DNA of 64,000 nucleotides from Hygrophila difformis (GCA_030278955.1 JAOANR010000001.1:18451753-18515752), one strand, 5' to 3'. Counted from the first letter of the stretch, positions 48,585 to 60,828 are shown. Notes: generated by a model not told the origin, from the sequence alone. Translations and numbers: made by a program.

Positions 48585-49282
48585 GAGAGAGTTGAATTCC
48601 ATTCAACATCAATAAATTGCAATTGACAAAGCAAATTAGACATAGTCTAATGTCATGCAATATGAAAAGAGAAAAGCAAAAGAAAGAAAGAAAAATTGAT
48701 GATCATATATTTTAAATAAATATGCCAAGTTATGATAGAATTAATTCTTGCCACTTCTTAGCCAATAATTTCCCTTCCTACCAAATGTTACAACCGTATG
48801 CCCCGTTACAACCCTCGAATAAGACCTCGTGATCTCGATTTGAAGAAATGAGCCGGTGGCGAGTTGGTCTGATTGCAAGCTTATGGGGTAATTTAATTAA
48901 ATATGATTTTGAGCGTTCATGATTAAACCCCAATTGAGAGTGAGTGAATCTTCCGATTCTCTTATAGTGAGGCCTTTTCTCATTACACATGTTCGTGTCA
49001 TACCTTAATTCTAATTTTTAATCTTTGCATCTTTCAAACACGATATTCATGAAGGATTAATAACAATGTTTGATTTGTAGGCCTGATATAGTGAGCAAGT
49101 ATCATTTCATTAAACACTGCAATCAAGGGAGTTTAATACTTGTAGTTTTTGATTGTCTTATCCCAATCCATAAAGCATGTGATTTATGAAGCCACGAAAA
49201 TGAATTGAATATGTAGAGTCCGTGTTCTAAGGAACATTGACTCTGACTGCTCGGGGACGATCAGTATTAAATGTGAGGATGT
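47589..49282 (+). other. Element C 3' non-coding region and PPT
   Basis: No gene is supported. It holds an A-run of about 30 at 48553-48583 (shorter in D). Near the end come CTCGGGGACGA and AAATGTGAGGATGT just before the LTR start TGATAATGG at 49283. The CTCGGGGACGA block upstream of the PPT is a familiar feature of plant Athila-type elements. Confidence 0.65.
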
Positions 49283-49587
49283 TGATAATGGCCAAAAATG
49301 ACCATTATTTTCAATCCATTTCCGTGTCTTAAACGGGCATTTGATCGCATTTCGGTCTTACATTAAGTAAGAAAGCAGTCGAATTGGACTAATTTATGCA
49401 TAATTGTAAAAATAATAAGCTGGTATGAAAAAGGCATAAATATGTAATTTTATTACATATTTATGTTAGAAAAATCCAAAAACATGAGAAAAAGAAAAGG
49501 AAACAAAAAGATGGGAAAAAGATAGAAAAGCCCACAAAAAGAATATTTTTGGCCCATCTGGCCCAATCCAGCAGGCCCAGGAAGACC

Positions 49588-49825
49588 TTTGTCGCGGAAG
49601 CCCTTGGCGCGATGCACGTTCCGCGACAAAGGCATACTCCGCGACCAACTGGCCCCAAATGAAGAGGAGACCAGCCAAGCCCCTGGCGCGATGACCCTTG
49701 TCGCGATAGCATGACTCCGCGACAAAAGCCCATTCCGCGACCAAGATGCACAAATAGAGACACAAGACCCAGTCGAGAAGCCTTGCCACATGCAGCATAT
49801 TCCGCGACCAACTTGATGTTCCGAG
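49588..49825. repeat. Inverted-repeat array, C/D type, upstream of LTR TATA
   Basis: GTCGCGGA, GGCGCGAT and TCCGCGAC half-sites in pairs, within about 80-320 nt upstream of the TATA box at 49901. Confidence 0.88.
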
Positions 49826-49900
49826 ACAAAGCTGTGATGTGTGTGATGTCTTAAGACACAATGGGCTAGAATCAAGGCCCATGGGCTTAGGGTTACACTT

Positions 49901-49909
49901 CTATAAATA
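49901..49909 (+). promoter_or_regulatory. LTR TATA box of C/D
   Basis: CTATAAATA lies downstream of the array and would be the promoter of element D genomic RNA. TSS expected about 30 nt on. Confidence 0.7.
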
Positions 49910-50552
49910 TGAGGTGTCTCCCATGAGCTAAGGGTTGGATGGTTGGAAGTTTGAATTTTAGAAGTTCTTGAAGGCAAGCTTAGGAGTTCTCTCTTAGGTA
50001 GAGTAGTTAGGTTTATTTTTATGTATTATTTAATTTTTGCACTTAGTTTAGTTTAGATTAGTGTTTTACTGTTCACAGTGCTTAGATAGCCATTTTTATA
50101 CTATGTTTTGGTTTCTAAACTCTTGTTTTAGGGTTTGTAATACCCAAATCATGGGTATTAACAACACCCCTTCAATAATATGGGAAAACATTCATCATTT
50201 GTGTCCCAAATCATGAAATGGGTCTCACACCCCATGGATTTATGCTTCCTTTTTCATTTTGGGGTTATTTGACCCCTATTTTGTTATTTTCGTGTTCACT
50301 GTTAGCATATTATGGATAATGTTGTGTGGATGTGTGATCAAACCCTAGATTAGGATTCTTGCTTTATTTTAATATCCTGCTCAGTCTTGTTATTTTTGTT
50401 TAAGCATGTTCTTCCTTATTTTGAATGTTTCTTGCTTATTTTTAGCTTAGAATAACTTTTTGATCTGAAATAGGGTGAGATCACGCTGTATGCATGCCAC
50501 TGTTCATTTCTGCTTTTTCTGACTTTTGTCCTGAACCACCTTGGGCGCCAAC

Positions 50553-50997
50553 CGCCTTCTGGCGCGGAACCACGTTCCGCGACAGAGTGGCAGTTCCGCG
50601 ACCAAGGTGTTTCAAGACACTTGTCTCTATAATTTAAAACCCTTTGTCGCGGAATACCTTGTCGCGGAGCCACGTTCCGCGACAAAACTGTCCATGCATA
50701 GCGACAAAGGAGCCAAACTCTTGCATTTTGTCTTCATGGCTTCTTGTCGCGGAATCATCCTGTCGCGGAGCCACGTTCCGCGACAAAAATCCCATTCCGA
50801 GACAGAAAAATTATGCCATGTTTCTTAGCCTTTGAACACTTTGTCGCGGAACACCTTGTCGCGGAGCCACGTTCCGCGACAAAACCTTGCATAGCGACAA
50901 AGAGGCGTTATGCTGCCAAAAATTCTAAAAACTTGTCGGGATGTCCATGTCGCGGATCTCGGTCCGCGACAACATTTATGATATAGCGACAAGATTC
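50553..50997. repeat. Inverted-repeat array, C/D type, transcribed part of LTR
   Basis: Palindromes at 50661-50683, 50762-50784, 50858-50880 and 50949-50970. Each is preceded by a forward half-site about 15-20 nt upstream and followed by a reverse half-site about 15-22 nt downstream (for example TAGCGAC at 50699-50705). Confidence 0.9.
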
Positions 50998-53892
50998 CTC
51001 CCCCTCTATTTAATCTTAAACAAATTTCATTCTCTCTCTATTTTATGTTGCAACACTCACATCATAGCCCCACGGGTTACGATGTAACATTCTGGAATTG
51101 CAATGTAGGGTGTTATGCTGCCCAAATTTTGATTCTCCATTTGCATCACTTAACTGATTGAACCCTTGACTCATTAATGATTAAAGATTGAGATTAGCAA
51201 TAATCAAACTCCAACAATCATCATGATTAAAGGACCTTTGTTCAATTGCCATTAAAACACTCTTGTATAAACAAAACCTCGATGGCTTAAACAGATAATC
51301 TGGACTGTAATTAATTATGGTAGGAAGGATTATTTAAGACCATTACATGTGGACCCGATCCACAACCTTGCATGAGAAACCAATGTCTCTCATACAATGG
51401 ATCTTCTTTTGCTTCTTGTTTATTTTGTCTTTGTGTATTGTGTGGAACCATTAGTAAAGAATACATCAGAATAATGTTGGCGGGTACTCCCTCATGGATA
51501 ACTAGCTCGTATTCTGGGTACTAGTTACTAATCGTTATTTTGCATGGTCTGAATGGCTGTCAGTGGAAGCCTTGGCGGTCCGCCCATCCGGGGTTATAAT
51601 AGCTGCTCAACTGACTCCCATCCAGATACAGTTTTATTTTTGTTATCTTAATTTCCAAACCCAAATTCCAATCTGTAATGGGAATCAGTTGGCATCAGTC
51701 AATGACAACTGATGATCATTATAGAAAGGAAGTATGTAGGTTTTTATCCGAATTCACAGACAGTGGAGGCCCAACTGGTGTTGACACCACCATTATAGAG
51801 TCTCAGCTGTCTAAATTCGCTCCATCCGAGTGATTGGGAAATTGGACAGTAGATGTTTACAGTCCACCCGATTATTCTGCCATTACTTTGGTACCTTGAC
51901 CATTCCATTCTGTGTTTCACCTTCTGTCTAGACCCGCCTTTATATTTTGGGTCAATTAATTTTACACTTCCATATATCCTTATGCATGATAATATTATGT
52001 ACTGTTGTGGTCTGTAATTATTTTGGGATCCTTCCCTTGGACAATAGAAGTCTAGATCTTAAACAGATATGGCTTTGTAAATTTCCAACAAAAACCTCTT
52101 TATAAAATCCGGATCTGAGTAAGGGATAAATTCTTCAGTTATGACTAATTCATATTCTATCAAGGGTTATATTTTGGGAATTAAGAAGCAGATTCAGCGA
52201 TTAGGTCTCGTCTAGACTGAAAGGGTCTGTGTTTTAACTGAGAATCTAGTACCTGATAGGGAATGATTTTCAAATCCATTATTTTCCAAAATTGCTGGTT
52301 GATGGAAATGTAAGATTAAGTGCTACACCGAGATGGGGTCCACTTGGATTCAAATACAGTGTAGTAAATAATCTTAGAGGAACATCATCCAGGCCTTGGT
52401 TATTTTCCAAGATAAGGTTGAGTTTTCTTTCAACTGCTATCTTCTTCTGCCAAAGCCTACTTTTGAGTCCTGAGTGAGTGCATCCGGAACGAACTAATTG
52501 ATTAGCTCGTTTCATTAGTTTGTATCTCATAACCACCCGGAAGGAAGTGAACACATTAGTGGTTCACCGAGAGCCGGGAATTCTTAATCCATCCTCCTTC
52601 ATTCTGACGGGGAGCTGTCTTTTACTACCAGGGTCAGATTTTCAAAACCTCCGAGTGATAGGTTTTAAATGCTTTCTTTACTGCTTTCTTTTAGTCGCTT
52701 TCATTAGAGGTCACTTGGTTGAACTGAGAGTTGTGTAACTGTTACTAGGATTGACAGTTAAGGGATAGTTTAGGGCTTGATTTAAATCTTTGGGTGTGAC
52801 ATGGGAGAATGATAGTGGTACTCGGCATCTCAATAAATGATGTGTCGGGTGTTGCTTATCCACCACAGATGAAGTAACATACCCAGGCCAGGGCAGTTAC
52901 GAATCTGTGATATCTTAGAATTTGCGGTCTTAGGAACATGTAAACTCATATTGCAAGTACCTGTCTGTTAAAGGGAAAGCCTTATTGAGAGCATGAGAAT
53001 TAGCTATCTGAAAGAAATATCCCAAACAAAGATCTGCGTATAAAAATGGAAGTTTAATATTGCTATATCTCGCTCTTGTCCAATCTTCATTCCTTTCTTC
53101 CTGTCCTTTCTGTCCACATTGTGATTCAACTTCACGGTTGGCACAATGCTCCTTTTCCCTGCTTTCGTAGATAATATTTACTGCATTCTTAGAATAATTC
53201 TTATCCGCTTTCTAAAATAGATTTATTTGCTTTATAGATTAATTTAACTGCTTTCCAGATCTAATTTGCATTCATGTCAGTAGTTATTAATCACCTTTCA
53301 AACCTATTGAGCAATACGAATGGAAAATCTAGTAAAACGACGTGGGACCTGCTTCTATCGCACATCCTCCAGTGAACGATCCGGTCTTACTATAAATTAC
53401 TGCAATTTTTGACACCGTGCGCTTTCGGGCCACAGTTTCTTAAACACGAGCAATAAAAACATGACTACTTATAAATATATCCCTAATCACAACTCCGCCA
53501 TCATAAATTGGTTTCATTAATAAAACTTAAACCAGGACCATGATTTTTCAGAAAATACTCATGTAGTGGGAACTTGCCAAAAGTTTCATGGCAGGGACTC
53601 TCATGCCAAGAATTGATGAGAAGCATCATGGCATACTTGCCGGGGATCCTCAGTGTGACAGGCTGATGGTCAACCTATCCCGGCTATGCCATGAGATTTG
53701 TCAACATTTCATGACAGGGAGGACCACAGCGCCATTTGAAATTAAAGCACCACACTTGAGTAATAAAAAGACTAATAATCTGGATATATCCCTAAACCCT
53801 TTCCCGTGAATCATAACTCTCTTCATGTAATAAATCTAACCTGGTATATTTTTAAGAAAATGCTCGTGGGACGGAAATTGTCAAAAGTTTCA

Positions 53893-53910
53893 TGGCGCCG
53901 TTGCCGGGGA
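53893..53910 (+). other. Primer binding site of element D (tRNA-Asp)
   Basis: TGGCGCCGTTGCCGGGGA directly after the LTR end TTTCA, complementary to the 3' end of plant tRNA-Asp(GUC). Confidence 0.93.
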
Positions 53911-54008
53911 GGATGCAGCGCCGTTTTATTTAGAGAATTACATTCCTCATTGCTCCTAGAGTAGCCTATACATATAATTATAAATATTCACCTTCAGAAC
54001 CACTTCTA

Positions 54009-54025
54009 ACCTGGGGATTGTACAG
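54009..54025 (+). promoter_or_regulatory. Candidate 3' splice site upstream of gag (D)
   Basis: CTAAC, then CTGGGGATTGTACAG, 28 nt before the gag ATG. Conserved in B as TACTAAC ... TGCAG. A leader intron is possible. Confidence 0.35.
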
Positions 54026-54053
54026 GTACTGTCATTATTGAAGCCATTGTTCT

Positions 54054-57000
54054 ATGCAAAGGAGGAAGCAGACGCCAGCCGAGATCCCGTTTAATTCAGA
54101 GATAGAAAAGACAGCTCGACGTCTTAGGGCGGAGACTAAACGAAGAAGGGAACGGGAACGACAGGCATTACTTTCGCCAAGCACCAGCAGCGATATCTCC
54201 GAGATGGCAAACCCTGACATCCCACCAATCATTCAACCCAATCCCCCACTTCACAACATTGAGGAAGATCCCGAGGATGCTGATCATGATGAATTGGATG
54301 ATCCCACTCCCCAGATCATACAAGGAGGTGGGAATCCACCAAACATGGACCAGCAGCACTTCGAGGCACCCCCTCCCAACCCGAACCAAAACCCACCAAA
54401 CAACCAAAACCAACCAAATCAGCAAAATTTCCCAAACCAACAGAATCAGCAATACCACAACCCCCATCAGAATCCCCCGAATCCGAATGATTTCAATGAT
54501 CCGAGGAACTATTTCATGCCTCAGAACTACTACCCACAGCAATACCAAGGCGGGCCTGAGAACAATCATCAAGCAGCAGCTGCTGCTGATTACATGCAGC
54601 CGATTTTAGAGCCATATCTGAACATTCCTGGACAAGCTCCATTCTTGGCCAGGAATTTCGAACTGAAACCGGCCCTGATCAATCTAGTCCAGAGCAACCA
54701 GTTTGCCGGAGCAAGTCATGAAGATCCCCATGATCACCTGCAAACCTTCCTAGAATTGTGTGACACGATCAAAAATCGTGATGTACCCGCAAACACCATT
54801 CGACTAAGGCTATTCCCCTTCTCTCTGACAAGCGGAGCACGAACATGGTACAAGTCACTGCCCGTAAATCAGAAGTCTACATGGGAAGATGTGATCAGAA
54901 ACTTCCTAGCAAAATACTTCCCGGAGTCCAAGGTGGATGAATGCCGCTCCAAAATTGCGGAATTCAAGATGAAACCCGACGAGTCCTTGTATGATGCAAA
55001 GGAAAGATTCTTCAACCTACTCAGAAAGTGTCCTCAACATGGTTTTCATGACTGGGAGAGACTGAGAAAGTTCTACAGTGGTCTGACCCCAGCATGGAAA
55101 TCCATGCTTGATGCTGCCGGTGGTCAACATTTGCTCTACATACCAATGGACCAAGCCTGGGCAAAGATTGAAGCCATGAGTGTCAACCGTTCTGTTCTAA
55201 CTGATGATGGTAATCCCACTCCCCCTCGTGGTTTGTGTGTTGTAGGTACAGTAGAGAAGTCAGACATTGAAAAGCTTCAGGAGCAAGTGGCAGCGTTATC
55301 TGTGAATCAAGGAGTTGGAAGTTCTGCGCAGGGACAGCAAACTGATGTGATCTGTGGACTGTGTCAAGGTGCTCATGCAACTGACACATGCGAGCAAGTC
55401 ACAGCAGAGAGCTGTAACTATGCAGGAGCTTTTCCGAATAGACACCCGAATTTGTCTTATTCAAACAACAACGCCTTGAACTCACATCTCTTGAACAAGC
55501 CACAGCAACAACAGTTCAACCCTCAGCAGAATCAGGGATTCAATCAGAACAGGGGCCAACATTTTCAGAATCCAGGTTTCCAACCTCAGATCCAGCAGAG
55601 GCCGCCTCAGAATTTCCAGAACTTTCAGCCCAATCAGAATTTCCAGCCTCAGTTTGTCCCAAACCAAGGCCAGTGGAATCAGAATCAGCAGCAAAATCAG
55701 AATCAGAACCAAAAGCCTCCTTCAAGGCTTGAGAATATGATGACTGATTTCATCACTAGTCAGAAAGAAATCAACAATCAACTGCAGGCCTCCATCAGAA
55801 ATGTGGAGACCCAAGTTACACAGATGGCTAACGAGATGCAGAAAAGGGACAAAGGAACATTGCCTAGCACTGCGGAAAAGAACCCGCAATGCAAGGCAAT
55901 AACCTTGAAATCTGGGAGAGTACTAGCTGGACCAAAGGGAGCGGATACTGGAGCGGAATTTGAAGAAGATGATATTGTTGACAATGCTGGTAAGGAAGCT
56001 GATAATGGGAACGAAGCAGAAAAAGAGACAGCCGAAATGCAGACTGAAGCTGCACCTGAAACGGCTGAACCAGATAAGGGTACAGGTGAAGGTACAACTT
56101 CCTTCCCTTCACCACCAAAAATTGCTAATAACAAGTACATGCCCAGGATTCCTTATCCTGCGCGGCTTAAAAATAAAGAACATGATCTTAAATTCAAGAA
56201 ATTTCTGCAACGATTAAAGTCTGTAGAGATAACCATTCCTCTCACAGAAATGATTTCCGAAATGCCCATCTATGCTAAGTTCTTGAAAGAATTGATTTCA
56301 GGAAAAAGGCAGGTTGAGCAGGAAGAGGTAATTATTCTCAACAGCACGTGCAGTGCCATTGTTCAGAGGAGAATGCCTGAAAAGAAAGAGGACCCCGGAT
56401 GTTGCACACTTCCAGTACAATTCGGAAAGGCCAAAGTGAGTATGGGGCTCTGTGATTTAGGATCAAGCATCAATGTGATGCCACTAGCTATGGCTGTTCG
56501 CCTTAAGCTTGGAGAAATTCAACCGGTCAAGATGAGACTGCAACTTGCAGACAGATCGATCACTCAGCCCGTAGGAATCCTTAAGGATGTTGTGGTCAAA
56601 ACCGGGCAAGTTCTTTTCCCGGTCGACTTCATCGTCCTCGACATTGAAGAGGATTCTGAAATGCCACTTATCCTTGGACGCCCATTTCTAGCCACTGGTG
56701 GTGCACTGATTGACGCCAAATCCGGAAAAGTCACCCTAAGGGTCGATGGCGAGGAGATCATCTTTGATATGGAGAAATTGCAGAAATTTCCGAATGACAG
56801 TTCTTGTTTTTCATTTGAAAATGTAATAGTTAGGGAAGAGCTTGACTCTGAACTTGAGTGTGAAATGATGCTGGATGAACCATCAAAGCAGGTACTGAAG
56901 CCTGCTGGCGTGGAGCACAAAGAATGCAAAGCCGTTCACTTCGCCGATCCCGAAACAGGGGATTTGGAGGAATTTGATGGCATGGACTTCCATGAGGACG

Positions 57001-60000
57001 CCAATCAAGAGGAGGAAGAGGATCCTGTACTGATGCAGGATCCCGAAGGTAAATCTGTTCTCCCACTACCCAATTCTCGCAAACTACTCCCTTCCGTTGA
57101 ATGTCCACCAGAGCTTGAACTTAAAACACTACCCGATCATCTCAAGTACGCGTTTCTCGCAGAACATAAAAAGTTACCTGTGATTGTTTCGGCTAAGCTC
57201 TCCCAAGAGCAAGAAAATGCTCTGGTGGTCGTTCTTAAGAAACATGTACATGCAATAGGTTGGACCATTTCTGATATAAAAGGAATAAGCCCTTCTATTT
57301 GCATGCACAGGATTCTAATGGAAGAAGAGTTTAAACCCTCCCGTCAACCTCAGAGGCGATTGAACCCCCTTATGCAGGAAGTGGTAAGGAAAGAAGTTAT
57401 CAAGCTCTTAGATGCTGGTATAATCTATCCTATCTCTGATAGCAAATGGGTTAGCCCAGTGCAGGTCGTACCCAAACGAGGAGGGATGTGCATAACCAAG
57501 AATGAGCAAGGAGAAGAGGTTGCAACCAGGCCAGTGACCGGATGGAGAGTTTGTATCGACTACCGGAAGCTGAATGAGGCCACACGCAAGGACCATTTTC
57601 CATTGCCATTCATTGATCAGATGCTTGAGAGGTTGGCAGGGAGAGCGTTTTATTGCTTTTTGGATGGTTATTCTGGTTATAATCAGATTGTTATTTCCAG
57701 TGAGGACCATGATAAAACCACTTTCACTTGCCCGTACGGCACTTTTGCCTATCGACGGATGCCTTTTGGTTTGTGCAATGCACCTGCTACTTTTCAAAGA
57801 TGCATGATGTCTATTTTCTCTGAATTTATCGAAAAATGCATTGAGGTCTTTATGGATGACTTCTCTGTATATGGAGATACGTTCGAAGATTGTTTGACCA
57901 ATCTTGCTAAGATTTTAAAGAGGTGTGAGGACACTAACTTGGTTTTAAATTGGGAAAAGTGCCATTTTATGGTCACTGAGGGCATAGTGTTAGGTCATCG
58001 CATTTCTCGTGCAGGCATTGAAGTTGATCCAGCCAAAGTTTCCATCATTTCTAATCTCCCTCTTCCTAACTCGATCAAATCAGTTAGGAGCTTCTTAGGG
58101 CATGCCGGTTTTTACCGGCGATTCATTAAGGATTTCTCTAAAATTGCCAAGCCGCTCACTAATCTGCTTTGTAAAGAAAATCCTTTCTTAATAAATGAAG
58201 CGTGTGTCCAAGCCTTTGACACGCTCAAGAAGATGTTGGTTTCTGCACCGATAGTGCAACCACCCGATTGGTCAATACCTTTCGAGGTAATGTGCGATGC
58301 TAGTGGTCTCGCCGTAGGCGCAGTTCTTGGACAACATAAGGATGGGAGACACTGCGTAATTCATTACGCAAGTCATGCCCTGAATGAGGCCCAAGTTAAC
58401 TACACCACAACGGAAAAAGAGATGTATGCTGTAGTCTTCGCGTTTGACAAGTTCAGACAGTACCTGATAGGTACAAAGACCATAGTATACACCGATCATA
58501 CAGCATTGAGATACTTGTTTAGCAAGCAAGATGCAAAACCTCGATTAATCAGGTGGGTACTTTTGCTGCAAGAATTCGACATCATAATAAAAGATAGGCG
58601 AGGTCGAGATAATGGTGCTGCTGACCACTTATCTCGATTAGATAATGATAAAAAGGAAAAAGCCGTCAATGAAGATTTCCCGGACGAACAGTTGTTCGCG
58701 TTGCATCTGCATAATCAAGCTTGTCCATGGTTCTCCGACATTGCTAACTTCTTGGCATGCGGAGTAACCCCCCAGTTTTCGAACTATCATCAGAGGAATA
58801 AGTTCAAACGAGATGTATTAAGTTACTTCTGGGAAGAACCTTATCTCTTCAAACACTGCCCTGATTTAATAATCAGGCGATGTGTGACCGAGCATGAAGC
58901 TTATCAAATTGTCAGGAAATGCCATGAATCAGAATATGGAGGTCACCATGGTCCCGCTCGAACGGCTCACAAGGTCCTCGAATGTGGATTTTATTGGCCT
59001 CACATCTATGAGGATTGCAGGACATTTGTTAAGGGCTGTGACAGATGCCAAAGATTAGGAAACATCTCCAAGAGGGATGAGATGCCTCAAAAGGGGATTC
59101 TCACACTTGAGATCTTTGATGTATGGGGCATTGACTTCATGGGACCGTTTCCACCATCTGGTGGAAACTACTACATCTTGGTAGCTGTCGATTACGTATC
59201 CAAATGGGTCGAGGCTGTCGCATTACCAACCAATGATGGTAGCCAAGTCATCAAGTTCCTCAAGAACAACATTTTCAGTCGATTTGGCGTACCTAGGGTG
59301 GTGATATCTGATGGAGGAACACACTTTATTAATAAAGCTTTTGAAACTTTAATGAGTAAAAATGGGATCCTCCATAAGATAGGCACGCCTTATCATCCCC
59401 AGACTAGTGGTCAAGTCGAAGTATCCAATCGCGAAATCAAACACATACTCGAAGCCACTGTCGGGATAACCCGTAAGGATTGGGCACGTAAGCTCAATGA
59501 TGCTCTATGGGCATACCGCACAGCATATAAGACTCCCATCGGGATGTCTCCATATAGGCTGGTCTTTGGAAAAGCCTGTCATTTGCCTGTAGAGCTAGAG
59601 CATAAAGCTTACTGGGCCGTTAAAACGCTTAACTTCGATCCGAAAGTTGCTCAGAGCAAACGTAAGTTGGACCTCAATGAAATTGAGGAAATACGAGCGC
59701 AAGCTTATGAAAGCTCTCGAATTTACAAGGAGCGGACCCAGAAGTTGCACGATCGCCGGATCAAACCTAAGTATTTCTACGTTGGTCAACATGTGCTATT
59801 ATTCAATACTAGGTTGAAGCTGTTCCCCGGAAAGCTCAAATCTAGATGGGAAGGACCACATGAAGTACTAGAGGTGTTCAAAAATGGAGCTGTCAGGATT
59901 CGAACTGGCAGGGGCGATATAGTGGTGAATGGACAACGATTGAAAGAGTACCTCGGACAGTTCGATCCGGAGAAAGAAAGCCAAGCAGTGGCAGACCCGG

Positions 60001-60014
60001 CTTACACTCAATAA
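54054..60014 (+). CDS. gag-pol: Element D gag-pol polyprotein, intact (1986 aa)
   Basis: A single uninterrupted frame from ATG 54054. Order: basic N-terminus; Asn/Gln/Pro-rich region (about residues 90-190); capsid (about 200-385, with [15 protein letters not shown]); zinc knuckle C434-x2-C-x3-H-x4-C446; Gln-rich linker; protease with D801-L-G-S-S and ILGRPFL (873-879); RT with YRKLN and F-M-D1268-D1269; RNase H with CDAS (D1415) and TDH (D1481); integrase HHCC and catalytic D1694, D1753 and E1789 (35 residues between the last two); and a C-terminal SRWEGPHEV motif without chromodomain. The domain order PR-RT-RH-IN is that of Ty3/gypsy. The absence of a chromodomain, the tRNA-Asp primer and the sequence style point to Athila. 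It replicates the element by reverse transcription in particles and integration in the nucleus. The start was chosen because it matches B's gag start and follows the PBS closely. All catalytic residues seen are present. Confidence 0.95.
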   Translation: MQRRKQTPAEIPFNSEIEKTARRLRAETKRRRERERQALLSPSTSSDISEMANPDIPPIIQPNPPLHNIEEDPEDADHDELDDPTPQIIQGGGNPPNMDQQHFEAPPPNPNQNPPNNQNQPNQQNFPNQQNQQYHNPHQNPPNPNDFNDPRNYFMPQNYYPQQYQGGPENNHQAAAAADYMQPILEPYLNIPGQAPFLARNFELKPALINLVQSNQFAGASHEDPHDHLQTFLELCDTIKNRDVPANTIRLRLFPFSLTSGARTWYKSLPVNQKSTWEDVIRNFLAKYFPESKVDECRSKIAEFKMKPDESLYDAKERFFNLLRKCPQHGFHDWERLRKFYSGLTPAWKSMLDAAGGQHLLYIPMDQAWAKIEAMSVNRSVLTDDGNPTPPRGLCVVGTVEKSDIEKLQEQVAALSVNQGVGSSAQGQQTDVICGLCQGAHATDTCEQVTAESCNYAGAFPNRHPNLSYSNNNALNSHLLNKPQQQQFNPQQNQGFNQNRGQHFQNPGFQPQIQQRPPQNFQNFQPNQNFQPQFVPNQGQWNQNQQQNQNQNQKPPSRLENMMTDFITSQKEINNQLQASIRNVETQVTQMANEMQKRDKGTLPSTAEKNPQCKAITLKSGRVLAGPKGADTGAEFEEDDIVDNAGKEADNGNEAEKETAEMQTEAAPETAEPDKGTGEGTTSFPSPPKIANNKYMPRIPYPARLKNKEHDLKFKKFLQRLKSVEITIPLTEMISEMPIYAKFLKELISGKRQVEQEEVIILNSTCSAIVQRRMPEKKEDPGCCTLPVQFGKAKVSMGLCDLGSSINVMPLAMAVRLKLGEIQPVKMRLQLADRSITQPVGILKDVVVKTGQVLFPVDFIVLDIEEDSEMPLILGRPFLATGGALIDAKSGKVTLRVDGEEIIFDMEKLQKFPNDSSCFSFENVIVREELDSELECEMMLDEPSKQVLKPAGVEHKECKAVHFADPETGDLEEFDGMDFHEDANQEEEEDPVLMQDPEGKSVLPLPNSRKLLPSVECPPELELKTLPDHLKYAFLAEHKKLPVIVSAKLSQEQENALVVVLKKHVHAIGWTISDIKGISPSICMHRILMEEEFKPSRQPQRRLNPLMQEVVRKEVIKLLDAGIIYPISDSKWVSPVQVVPKRGGMCITKNEQGEEVATRPVTGWRVCIDYRKLNEATRKDHFPLPFIDQMLERLAGRAFYCFLDGYSGYNQIVISSEDHDKTTFTCPYGTFAYRRMPFGLCNAPATFQRCMMSIFSEFIEKCIEVFMDDFSVYGDTFEDCLTNLAKILKRCEDTNLVLNWEKCHFMVTEGIVLGHRISRAGIEVDPAKVSIISNLPLPNSIKSVRSFLGHAGFYRRFIKDFSKIAKPLTNLLCKENPFLINEACVQAFDTLKKMLVSAPIVQPPDWSIPFEVMCDASGLAVGAVLGQHKDGRHCVIHYASHALNEAQVNYTTTEKEMYAVVFAFDKFRQYLIGTKTIVYTDHTALRYLFSKQDAKPRLIRWVLLLQEFDIIIKDRRGRDNGAADHLSRLDNDKKEKAVNEDFPDEQLFALHLHNQACPWFSDIANFLACGVTPQFSNYHQRNKFKRDVLSYFWEEPYLFKHCPDLIIRRCVTEHEAYQIVRKCHESEYGGHHGPARTAHKVLECGFYWPHIYEDCRTFVKGCDRCQRLGNISKRDEMPQKGILTLEIFDVWGIDFMGPFPPSGGNYYILVAVDYVSKWVEAVALPTNDGSQVIKFLKNNIFSRFGVPRVVISDGGTHFINKAFETLMSKNGILHKIGTPYHPQTSGQVEVSNREIKHILEATVGITRKDWARKLNDALWAYRTAYKTPIGMSPYRLVFGKACHLPVELEHKAYWAVKTLNFDPKVAQSKRKLDLNEIEEIRAQAYESSRIYKERTQKLHDRRIKPKYFYVGQHVLLFNTRLKLFPGKLKSRWEGPHEVLEVFKNGAVRIRTGRGDIVVNGQRLKEYLGQFDPEKESQAVADPAYTQ

Positions 60015-60498
60015 GAAACAGCATTTAAAAATACAAAAATTTCAGTTTATATATATAGTATATATTTACAGTATTTGTTTCATGGCAAGAAAGTACCCAA
60101 AGATCAATTAAACATTTAGAGTACTAAGACTCTAAATGTGAGGATGTTGATATTTGGAGAAAATCTAATGCGTCTTATTTGTCTGTCTTGCAGAAGTTCG
60201 GAACCACCAAAAAGAAGGAGCAGACAACAGTAACATGGAAAACCAGGTTCTTGGTTGGATTAGTTCTATAAATCTGAGAAAATGTTCTCAGGAATTGAAG
60301 AAATTCAAGACCCGAAACGAAATTCACAGATAAAATGGAACTGACCCAACCTAATTTTATGCAAGTGGATTATTTAATTTTCAGCCCAGCATTTTGAATT
60401 TACTTGGACTAAATTTATTCAGCCCAAGTCAAATAAAATGGACGCAGGCCCAATACCACACTCGGGCCCAGTCCAAGAAAATTTGAAAATTCAAAATC
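60015..60498 (+). other. Post-pol block with hairpin and splice-acceptor-like site (D)
   Basis: Stem CATTTAGAG/CTCTAAATG at 60111-60138, then TGAGGATGTTGATA and, about 55 nt on, a pyrimidine stretch ending TTGCAG (60193). Conserved in A and B. No ORF is supported. Confidence 0.6.
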
Positions 60499-60813
60499 CT
60501 TTGTCGCGGAAGGACCTTTGTCGCGATGTCATGCATCGCGACCAGGCCCTACTCCGCGACAAACTCCCCTTTCCTTCTAAACCATTTCCCCACATCTTGT
60601 CGCGAAGCACCTTGTCGCGGAGCATGACTCCGCGACCAGCCCCTGCTCCGCGACACGATTTGCGTTGACTGTCTCCATACTGAACTTTGTCGCGATGGCC
60701 TTGTCGCGGAGCATGACTCCGCGACCAACCCTCAACTCCGCGACCACCCTAATGTCGCTATGTCTTGTCGCGGAACCTTGTTCCGCGACAAAGTCTCGGA
60801 TTCCGCGACAAAA
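60499..60813. repeat. Inverted-repeat array, C/D type, upstream of F-box promoter
   Basis: Head-to-head pairs at 60520-60542, 60614-60636, 60703-60725 and 60767-60789. Outlying half-sites (for example at 60503 and about 60553) give the forward, forward-reverse, reverse layout. It ends 7 nt before the TATA box. Confidence 0.92.
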
Positions 60814-60820
60814 GTTCAAG

Positions 60821-60828
60821 TATTTATA
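60821..60828 (+). promoter_or_regulatory. TATA box of the element D F-box gene
   Basis: TATTTATA, followed by a C-run and a CT-rich leader of about 150 nt to the exon-1 ATG at 60979. This makes an internal promoter separate from the LTR promoter. Confidence 0.68.

Larger units (their letters stand above)
44276..49282 (+). mobile_element. Element C, 3' part of an Athila-like element
   Basis: From the gap to the shared LTR. It contains the pol end, a hairpin module (44905-44932), a splice-acceptor-like TTGCAG (44987), an inverted-repeat array (45293-45608), the F-box gene and the 3' non-coding region. The offset to D is 5206 bp, with only a handful of differences noticed over 4.5 kb. Confidence 0.9.
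49283..53892 (+). repeat. Single LTR shared by elements C and D
   Basis: About 4.6 kb, from TGATAATGG after C's PPT to AGTTTCA before D's PBS. No second LTR or target duplication lies between. It holds a TATA box (49901), an array upstream (49588-49825) and one downstream (50553-50997). A conserved stretch at 51470-51640 is also found in B's LTRs (7230-7380). No coding gene. Confidence 0.88.

Noticed and set aside
49453..49977. Overlapping ORFs on the minus strand through the array
   Set aside because: They arise from the palindromic array lacking stops in some frames and are not conserved as protein in B.
50553..50997. CRISPR-like array
   Set aside because: Repeats are palindromes with varied spacing and no unique spacers of constant length, and this is plant DNA. 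They are element-internal inverted repeats.
55183..56140. Minus-strand ORFs inside element D gag-pol
   Set aside because: Shadow frames of the Gln-rich coding region; no domain.
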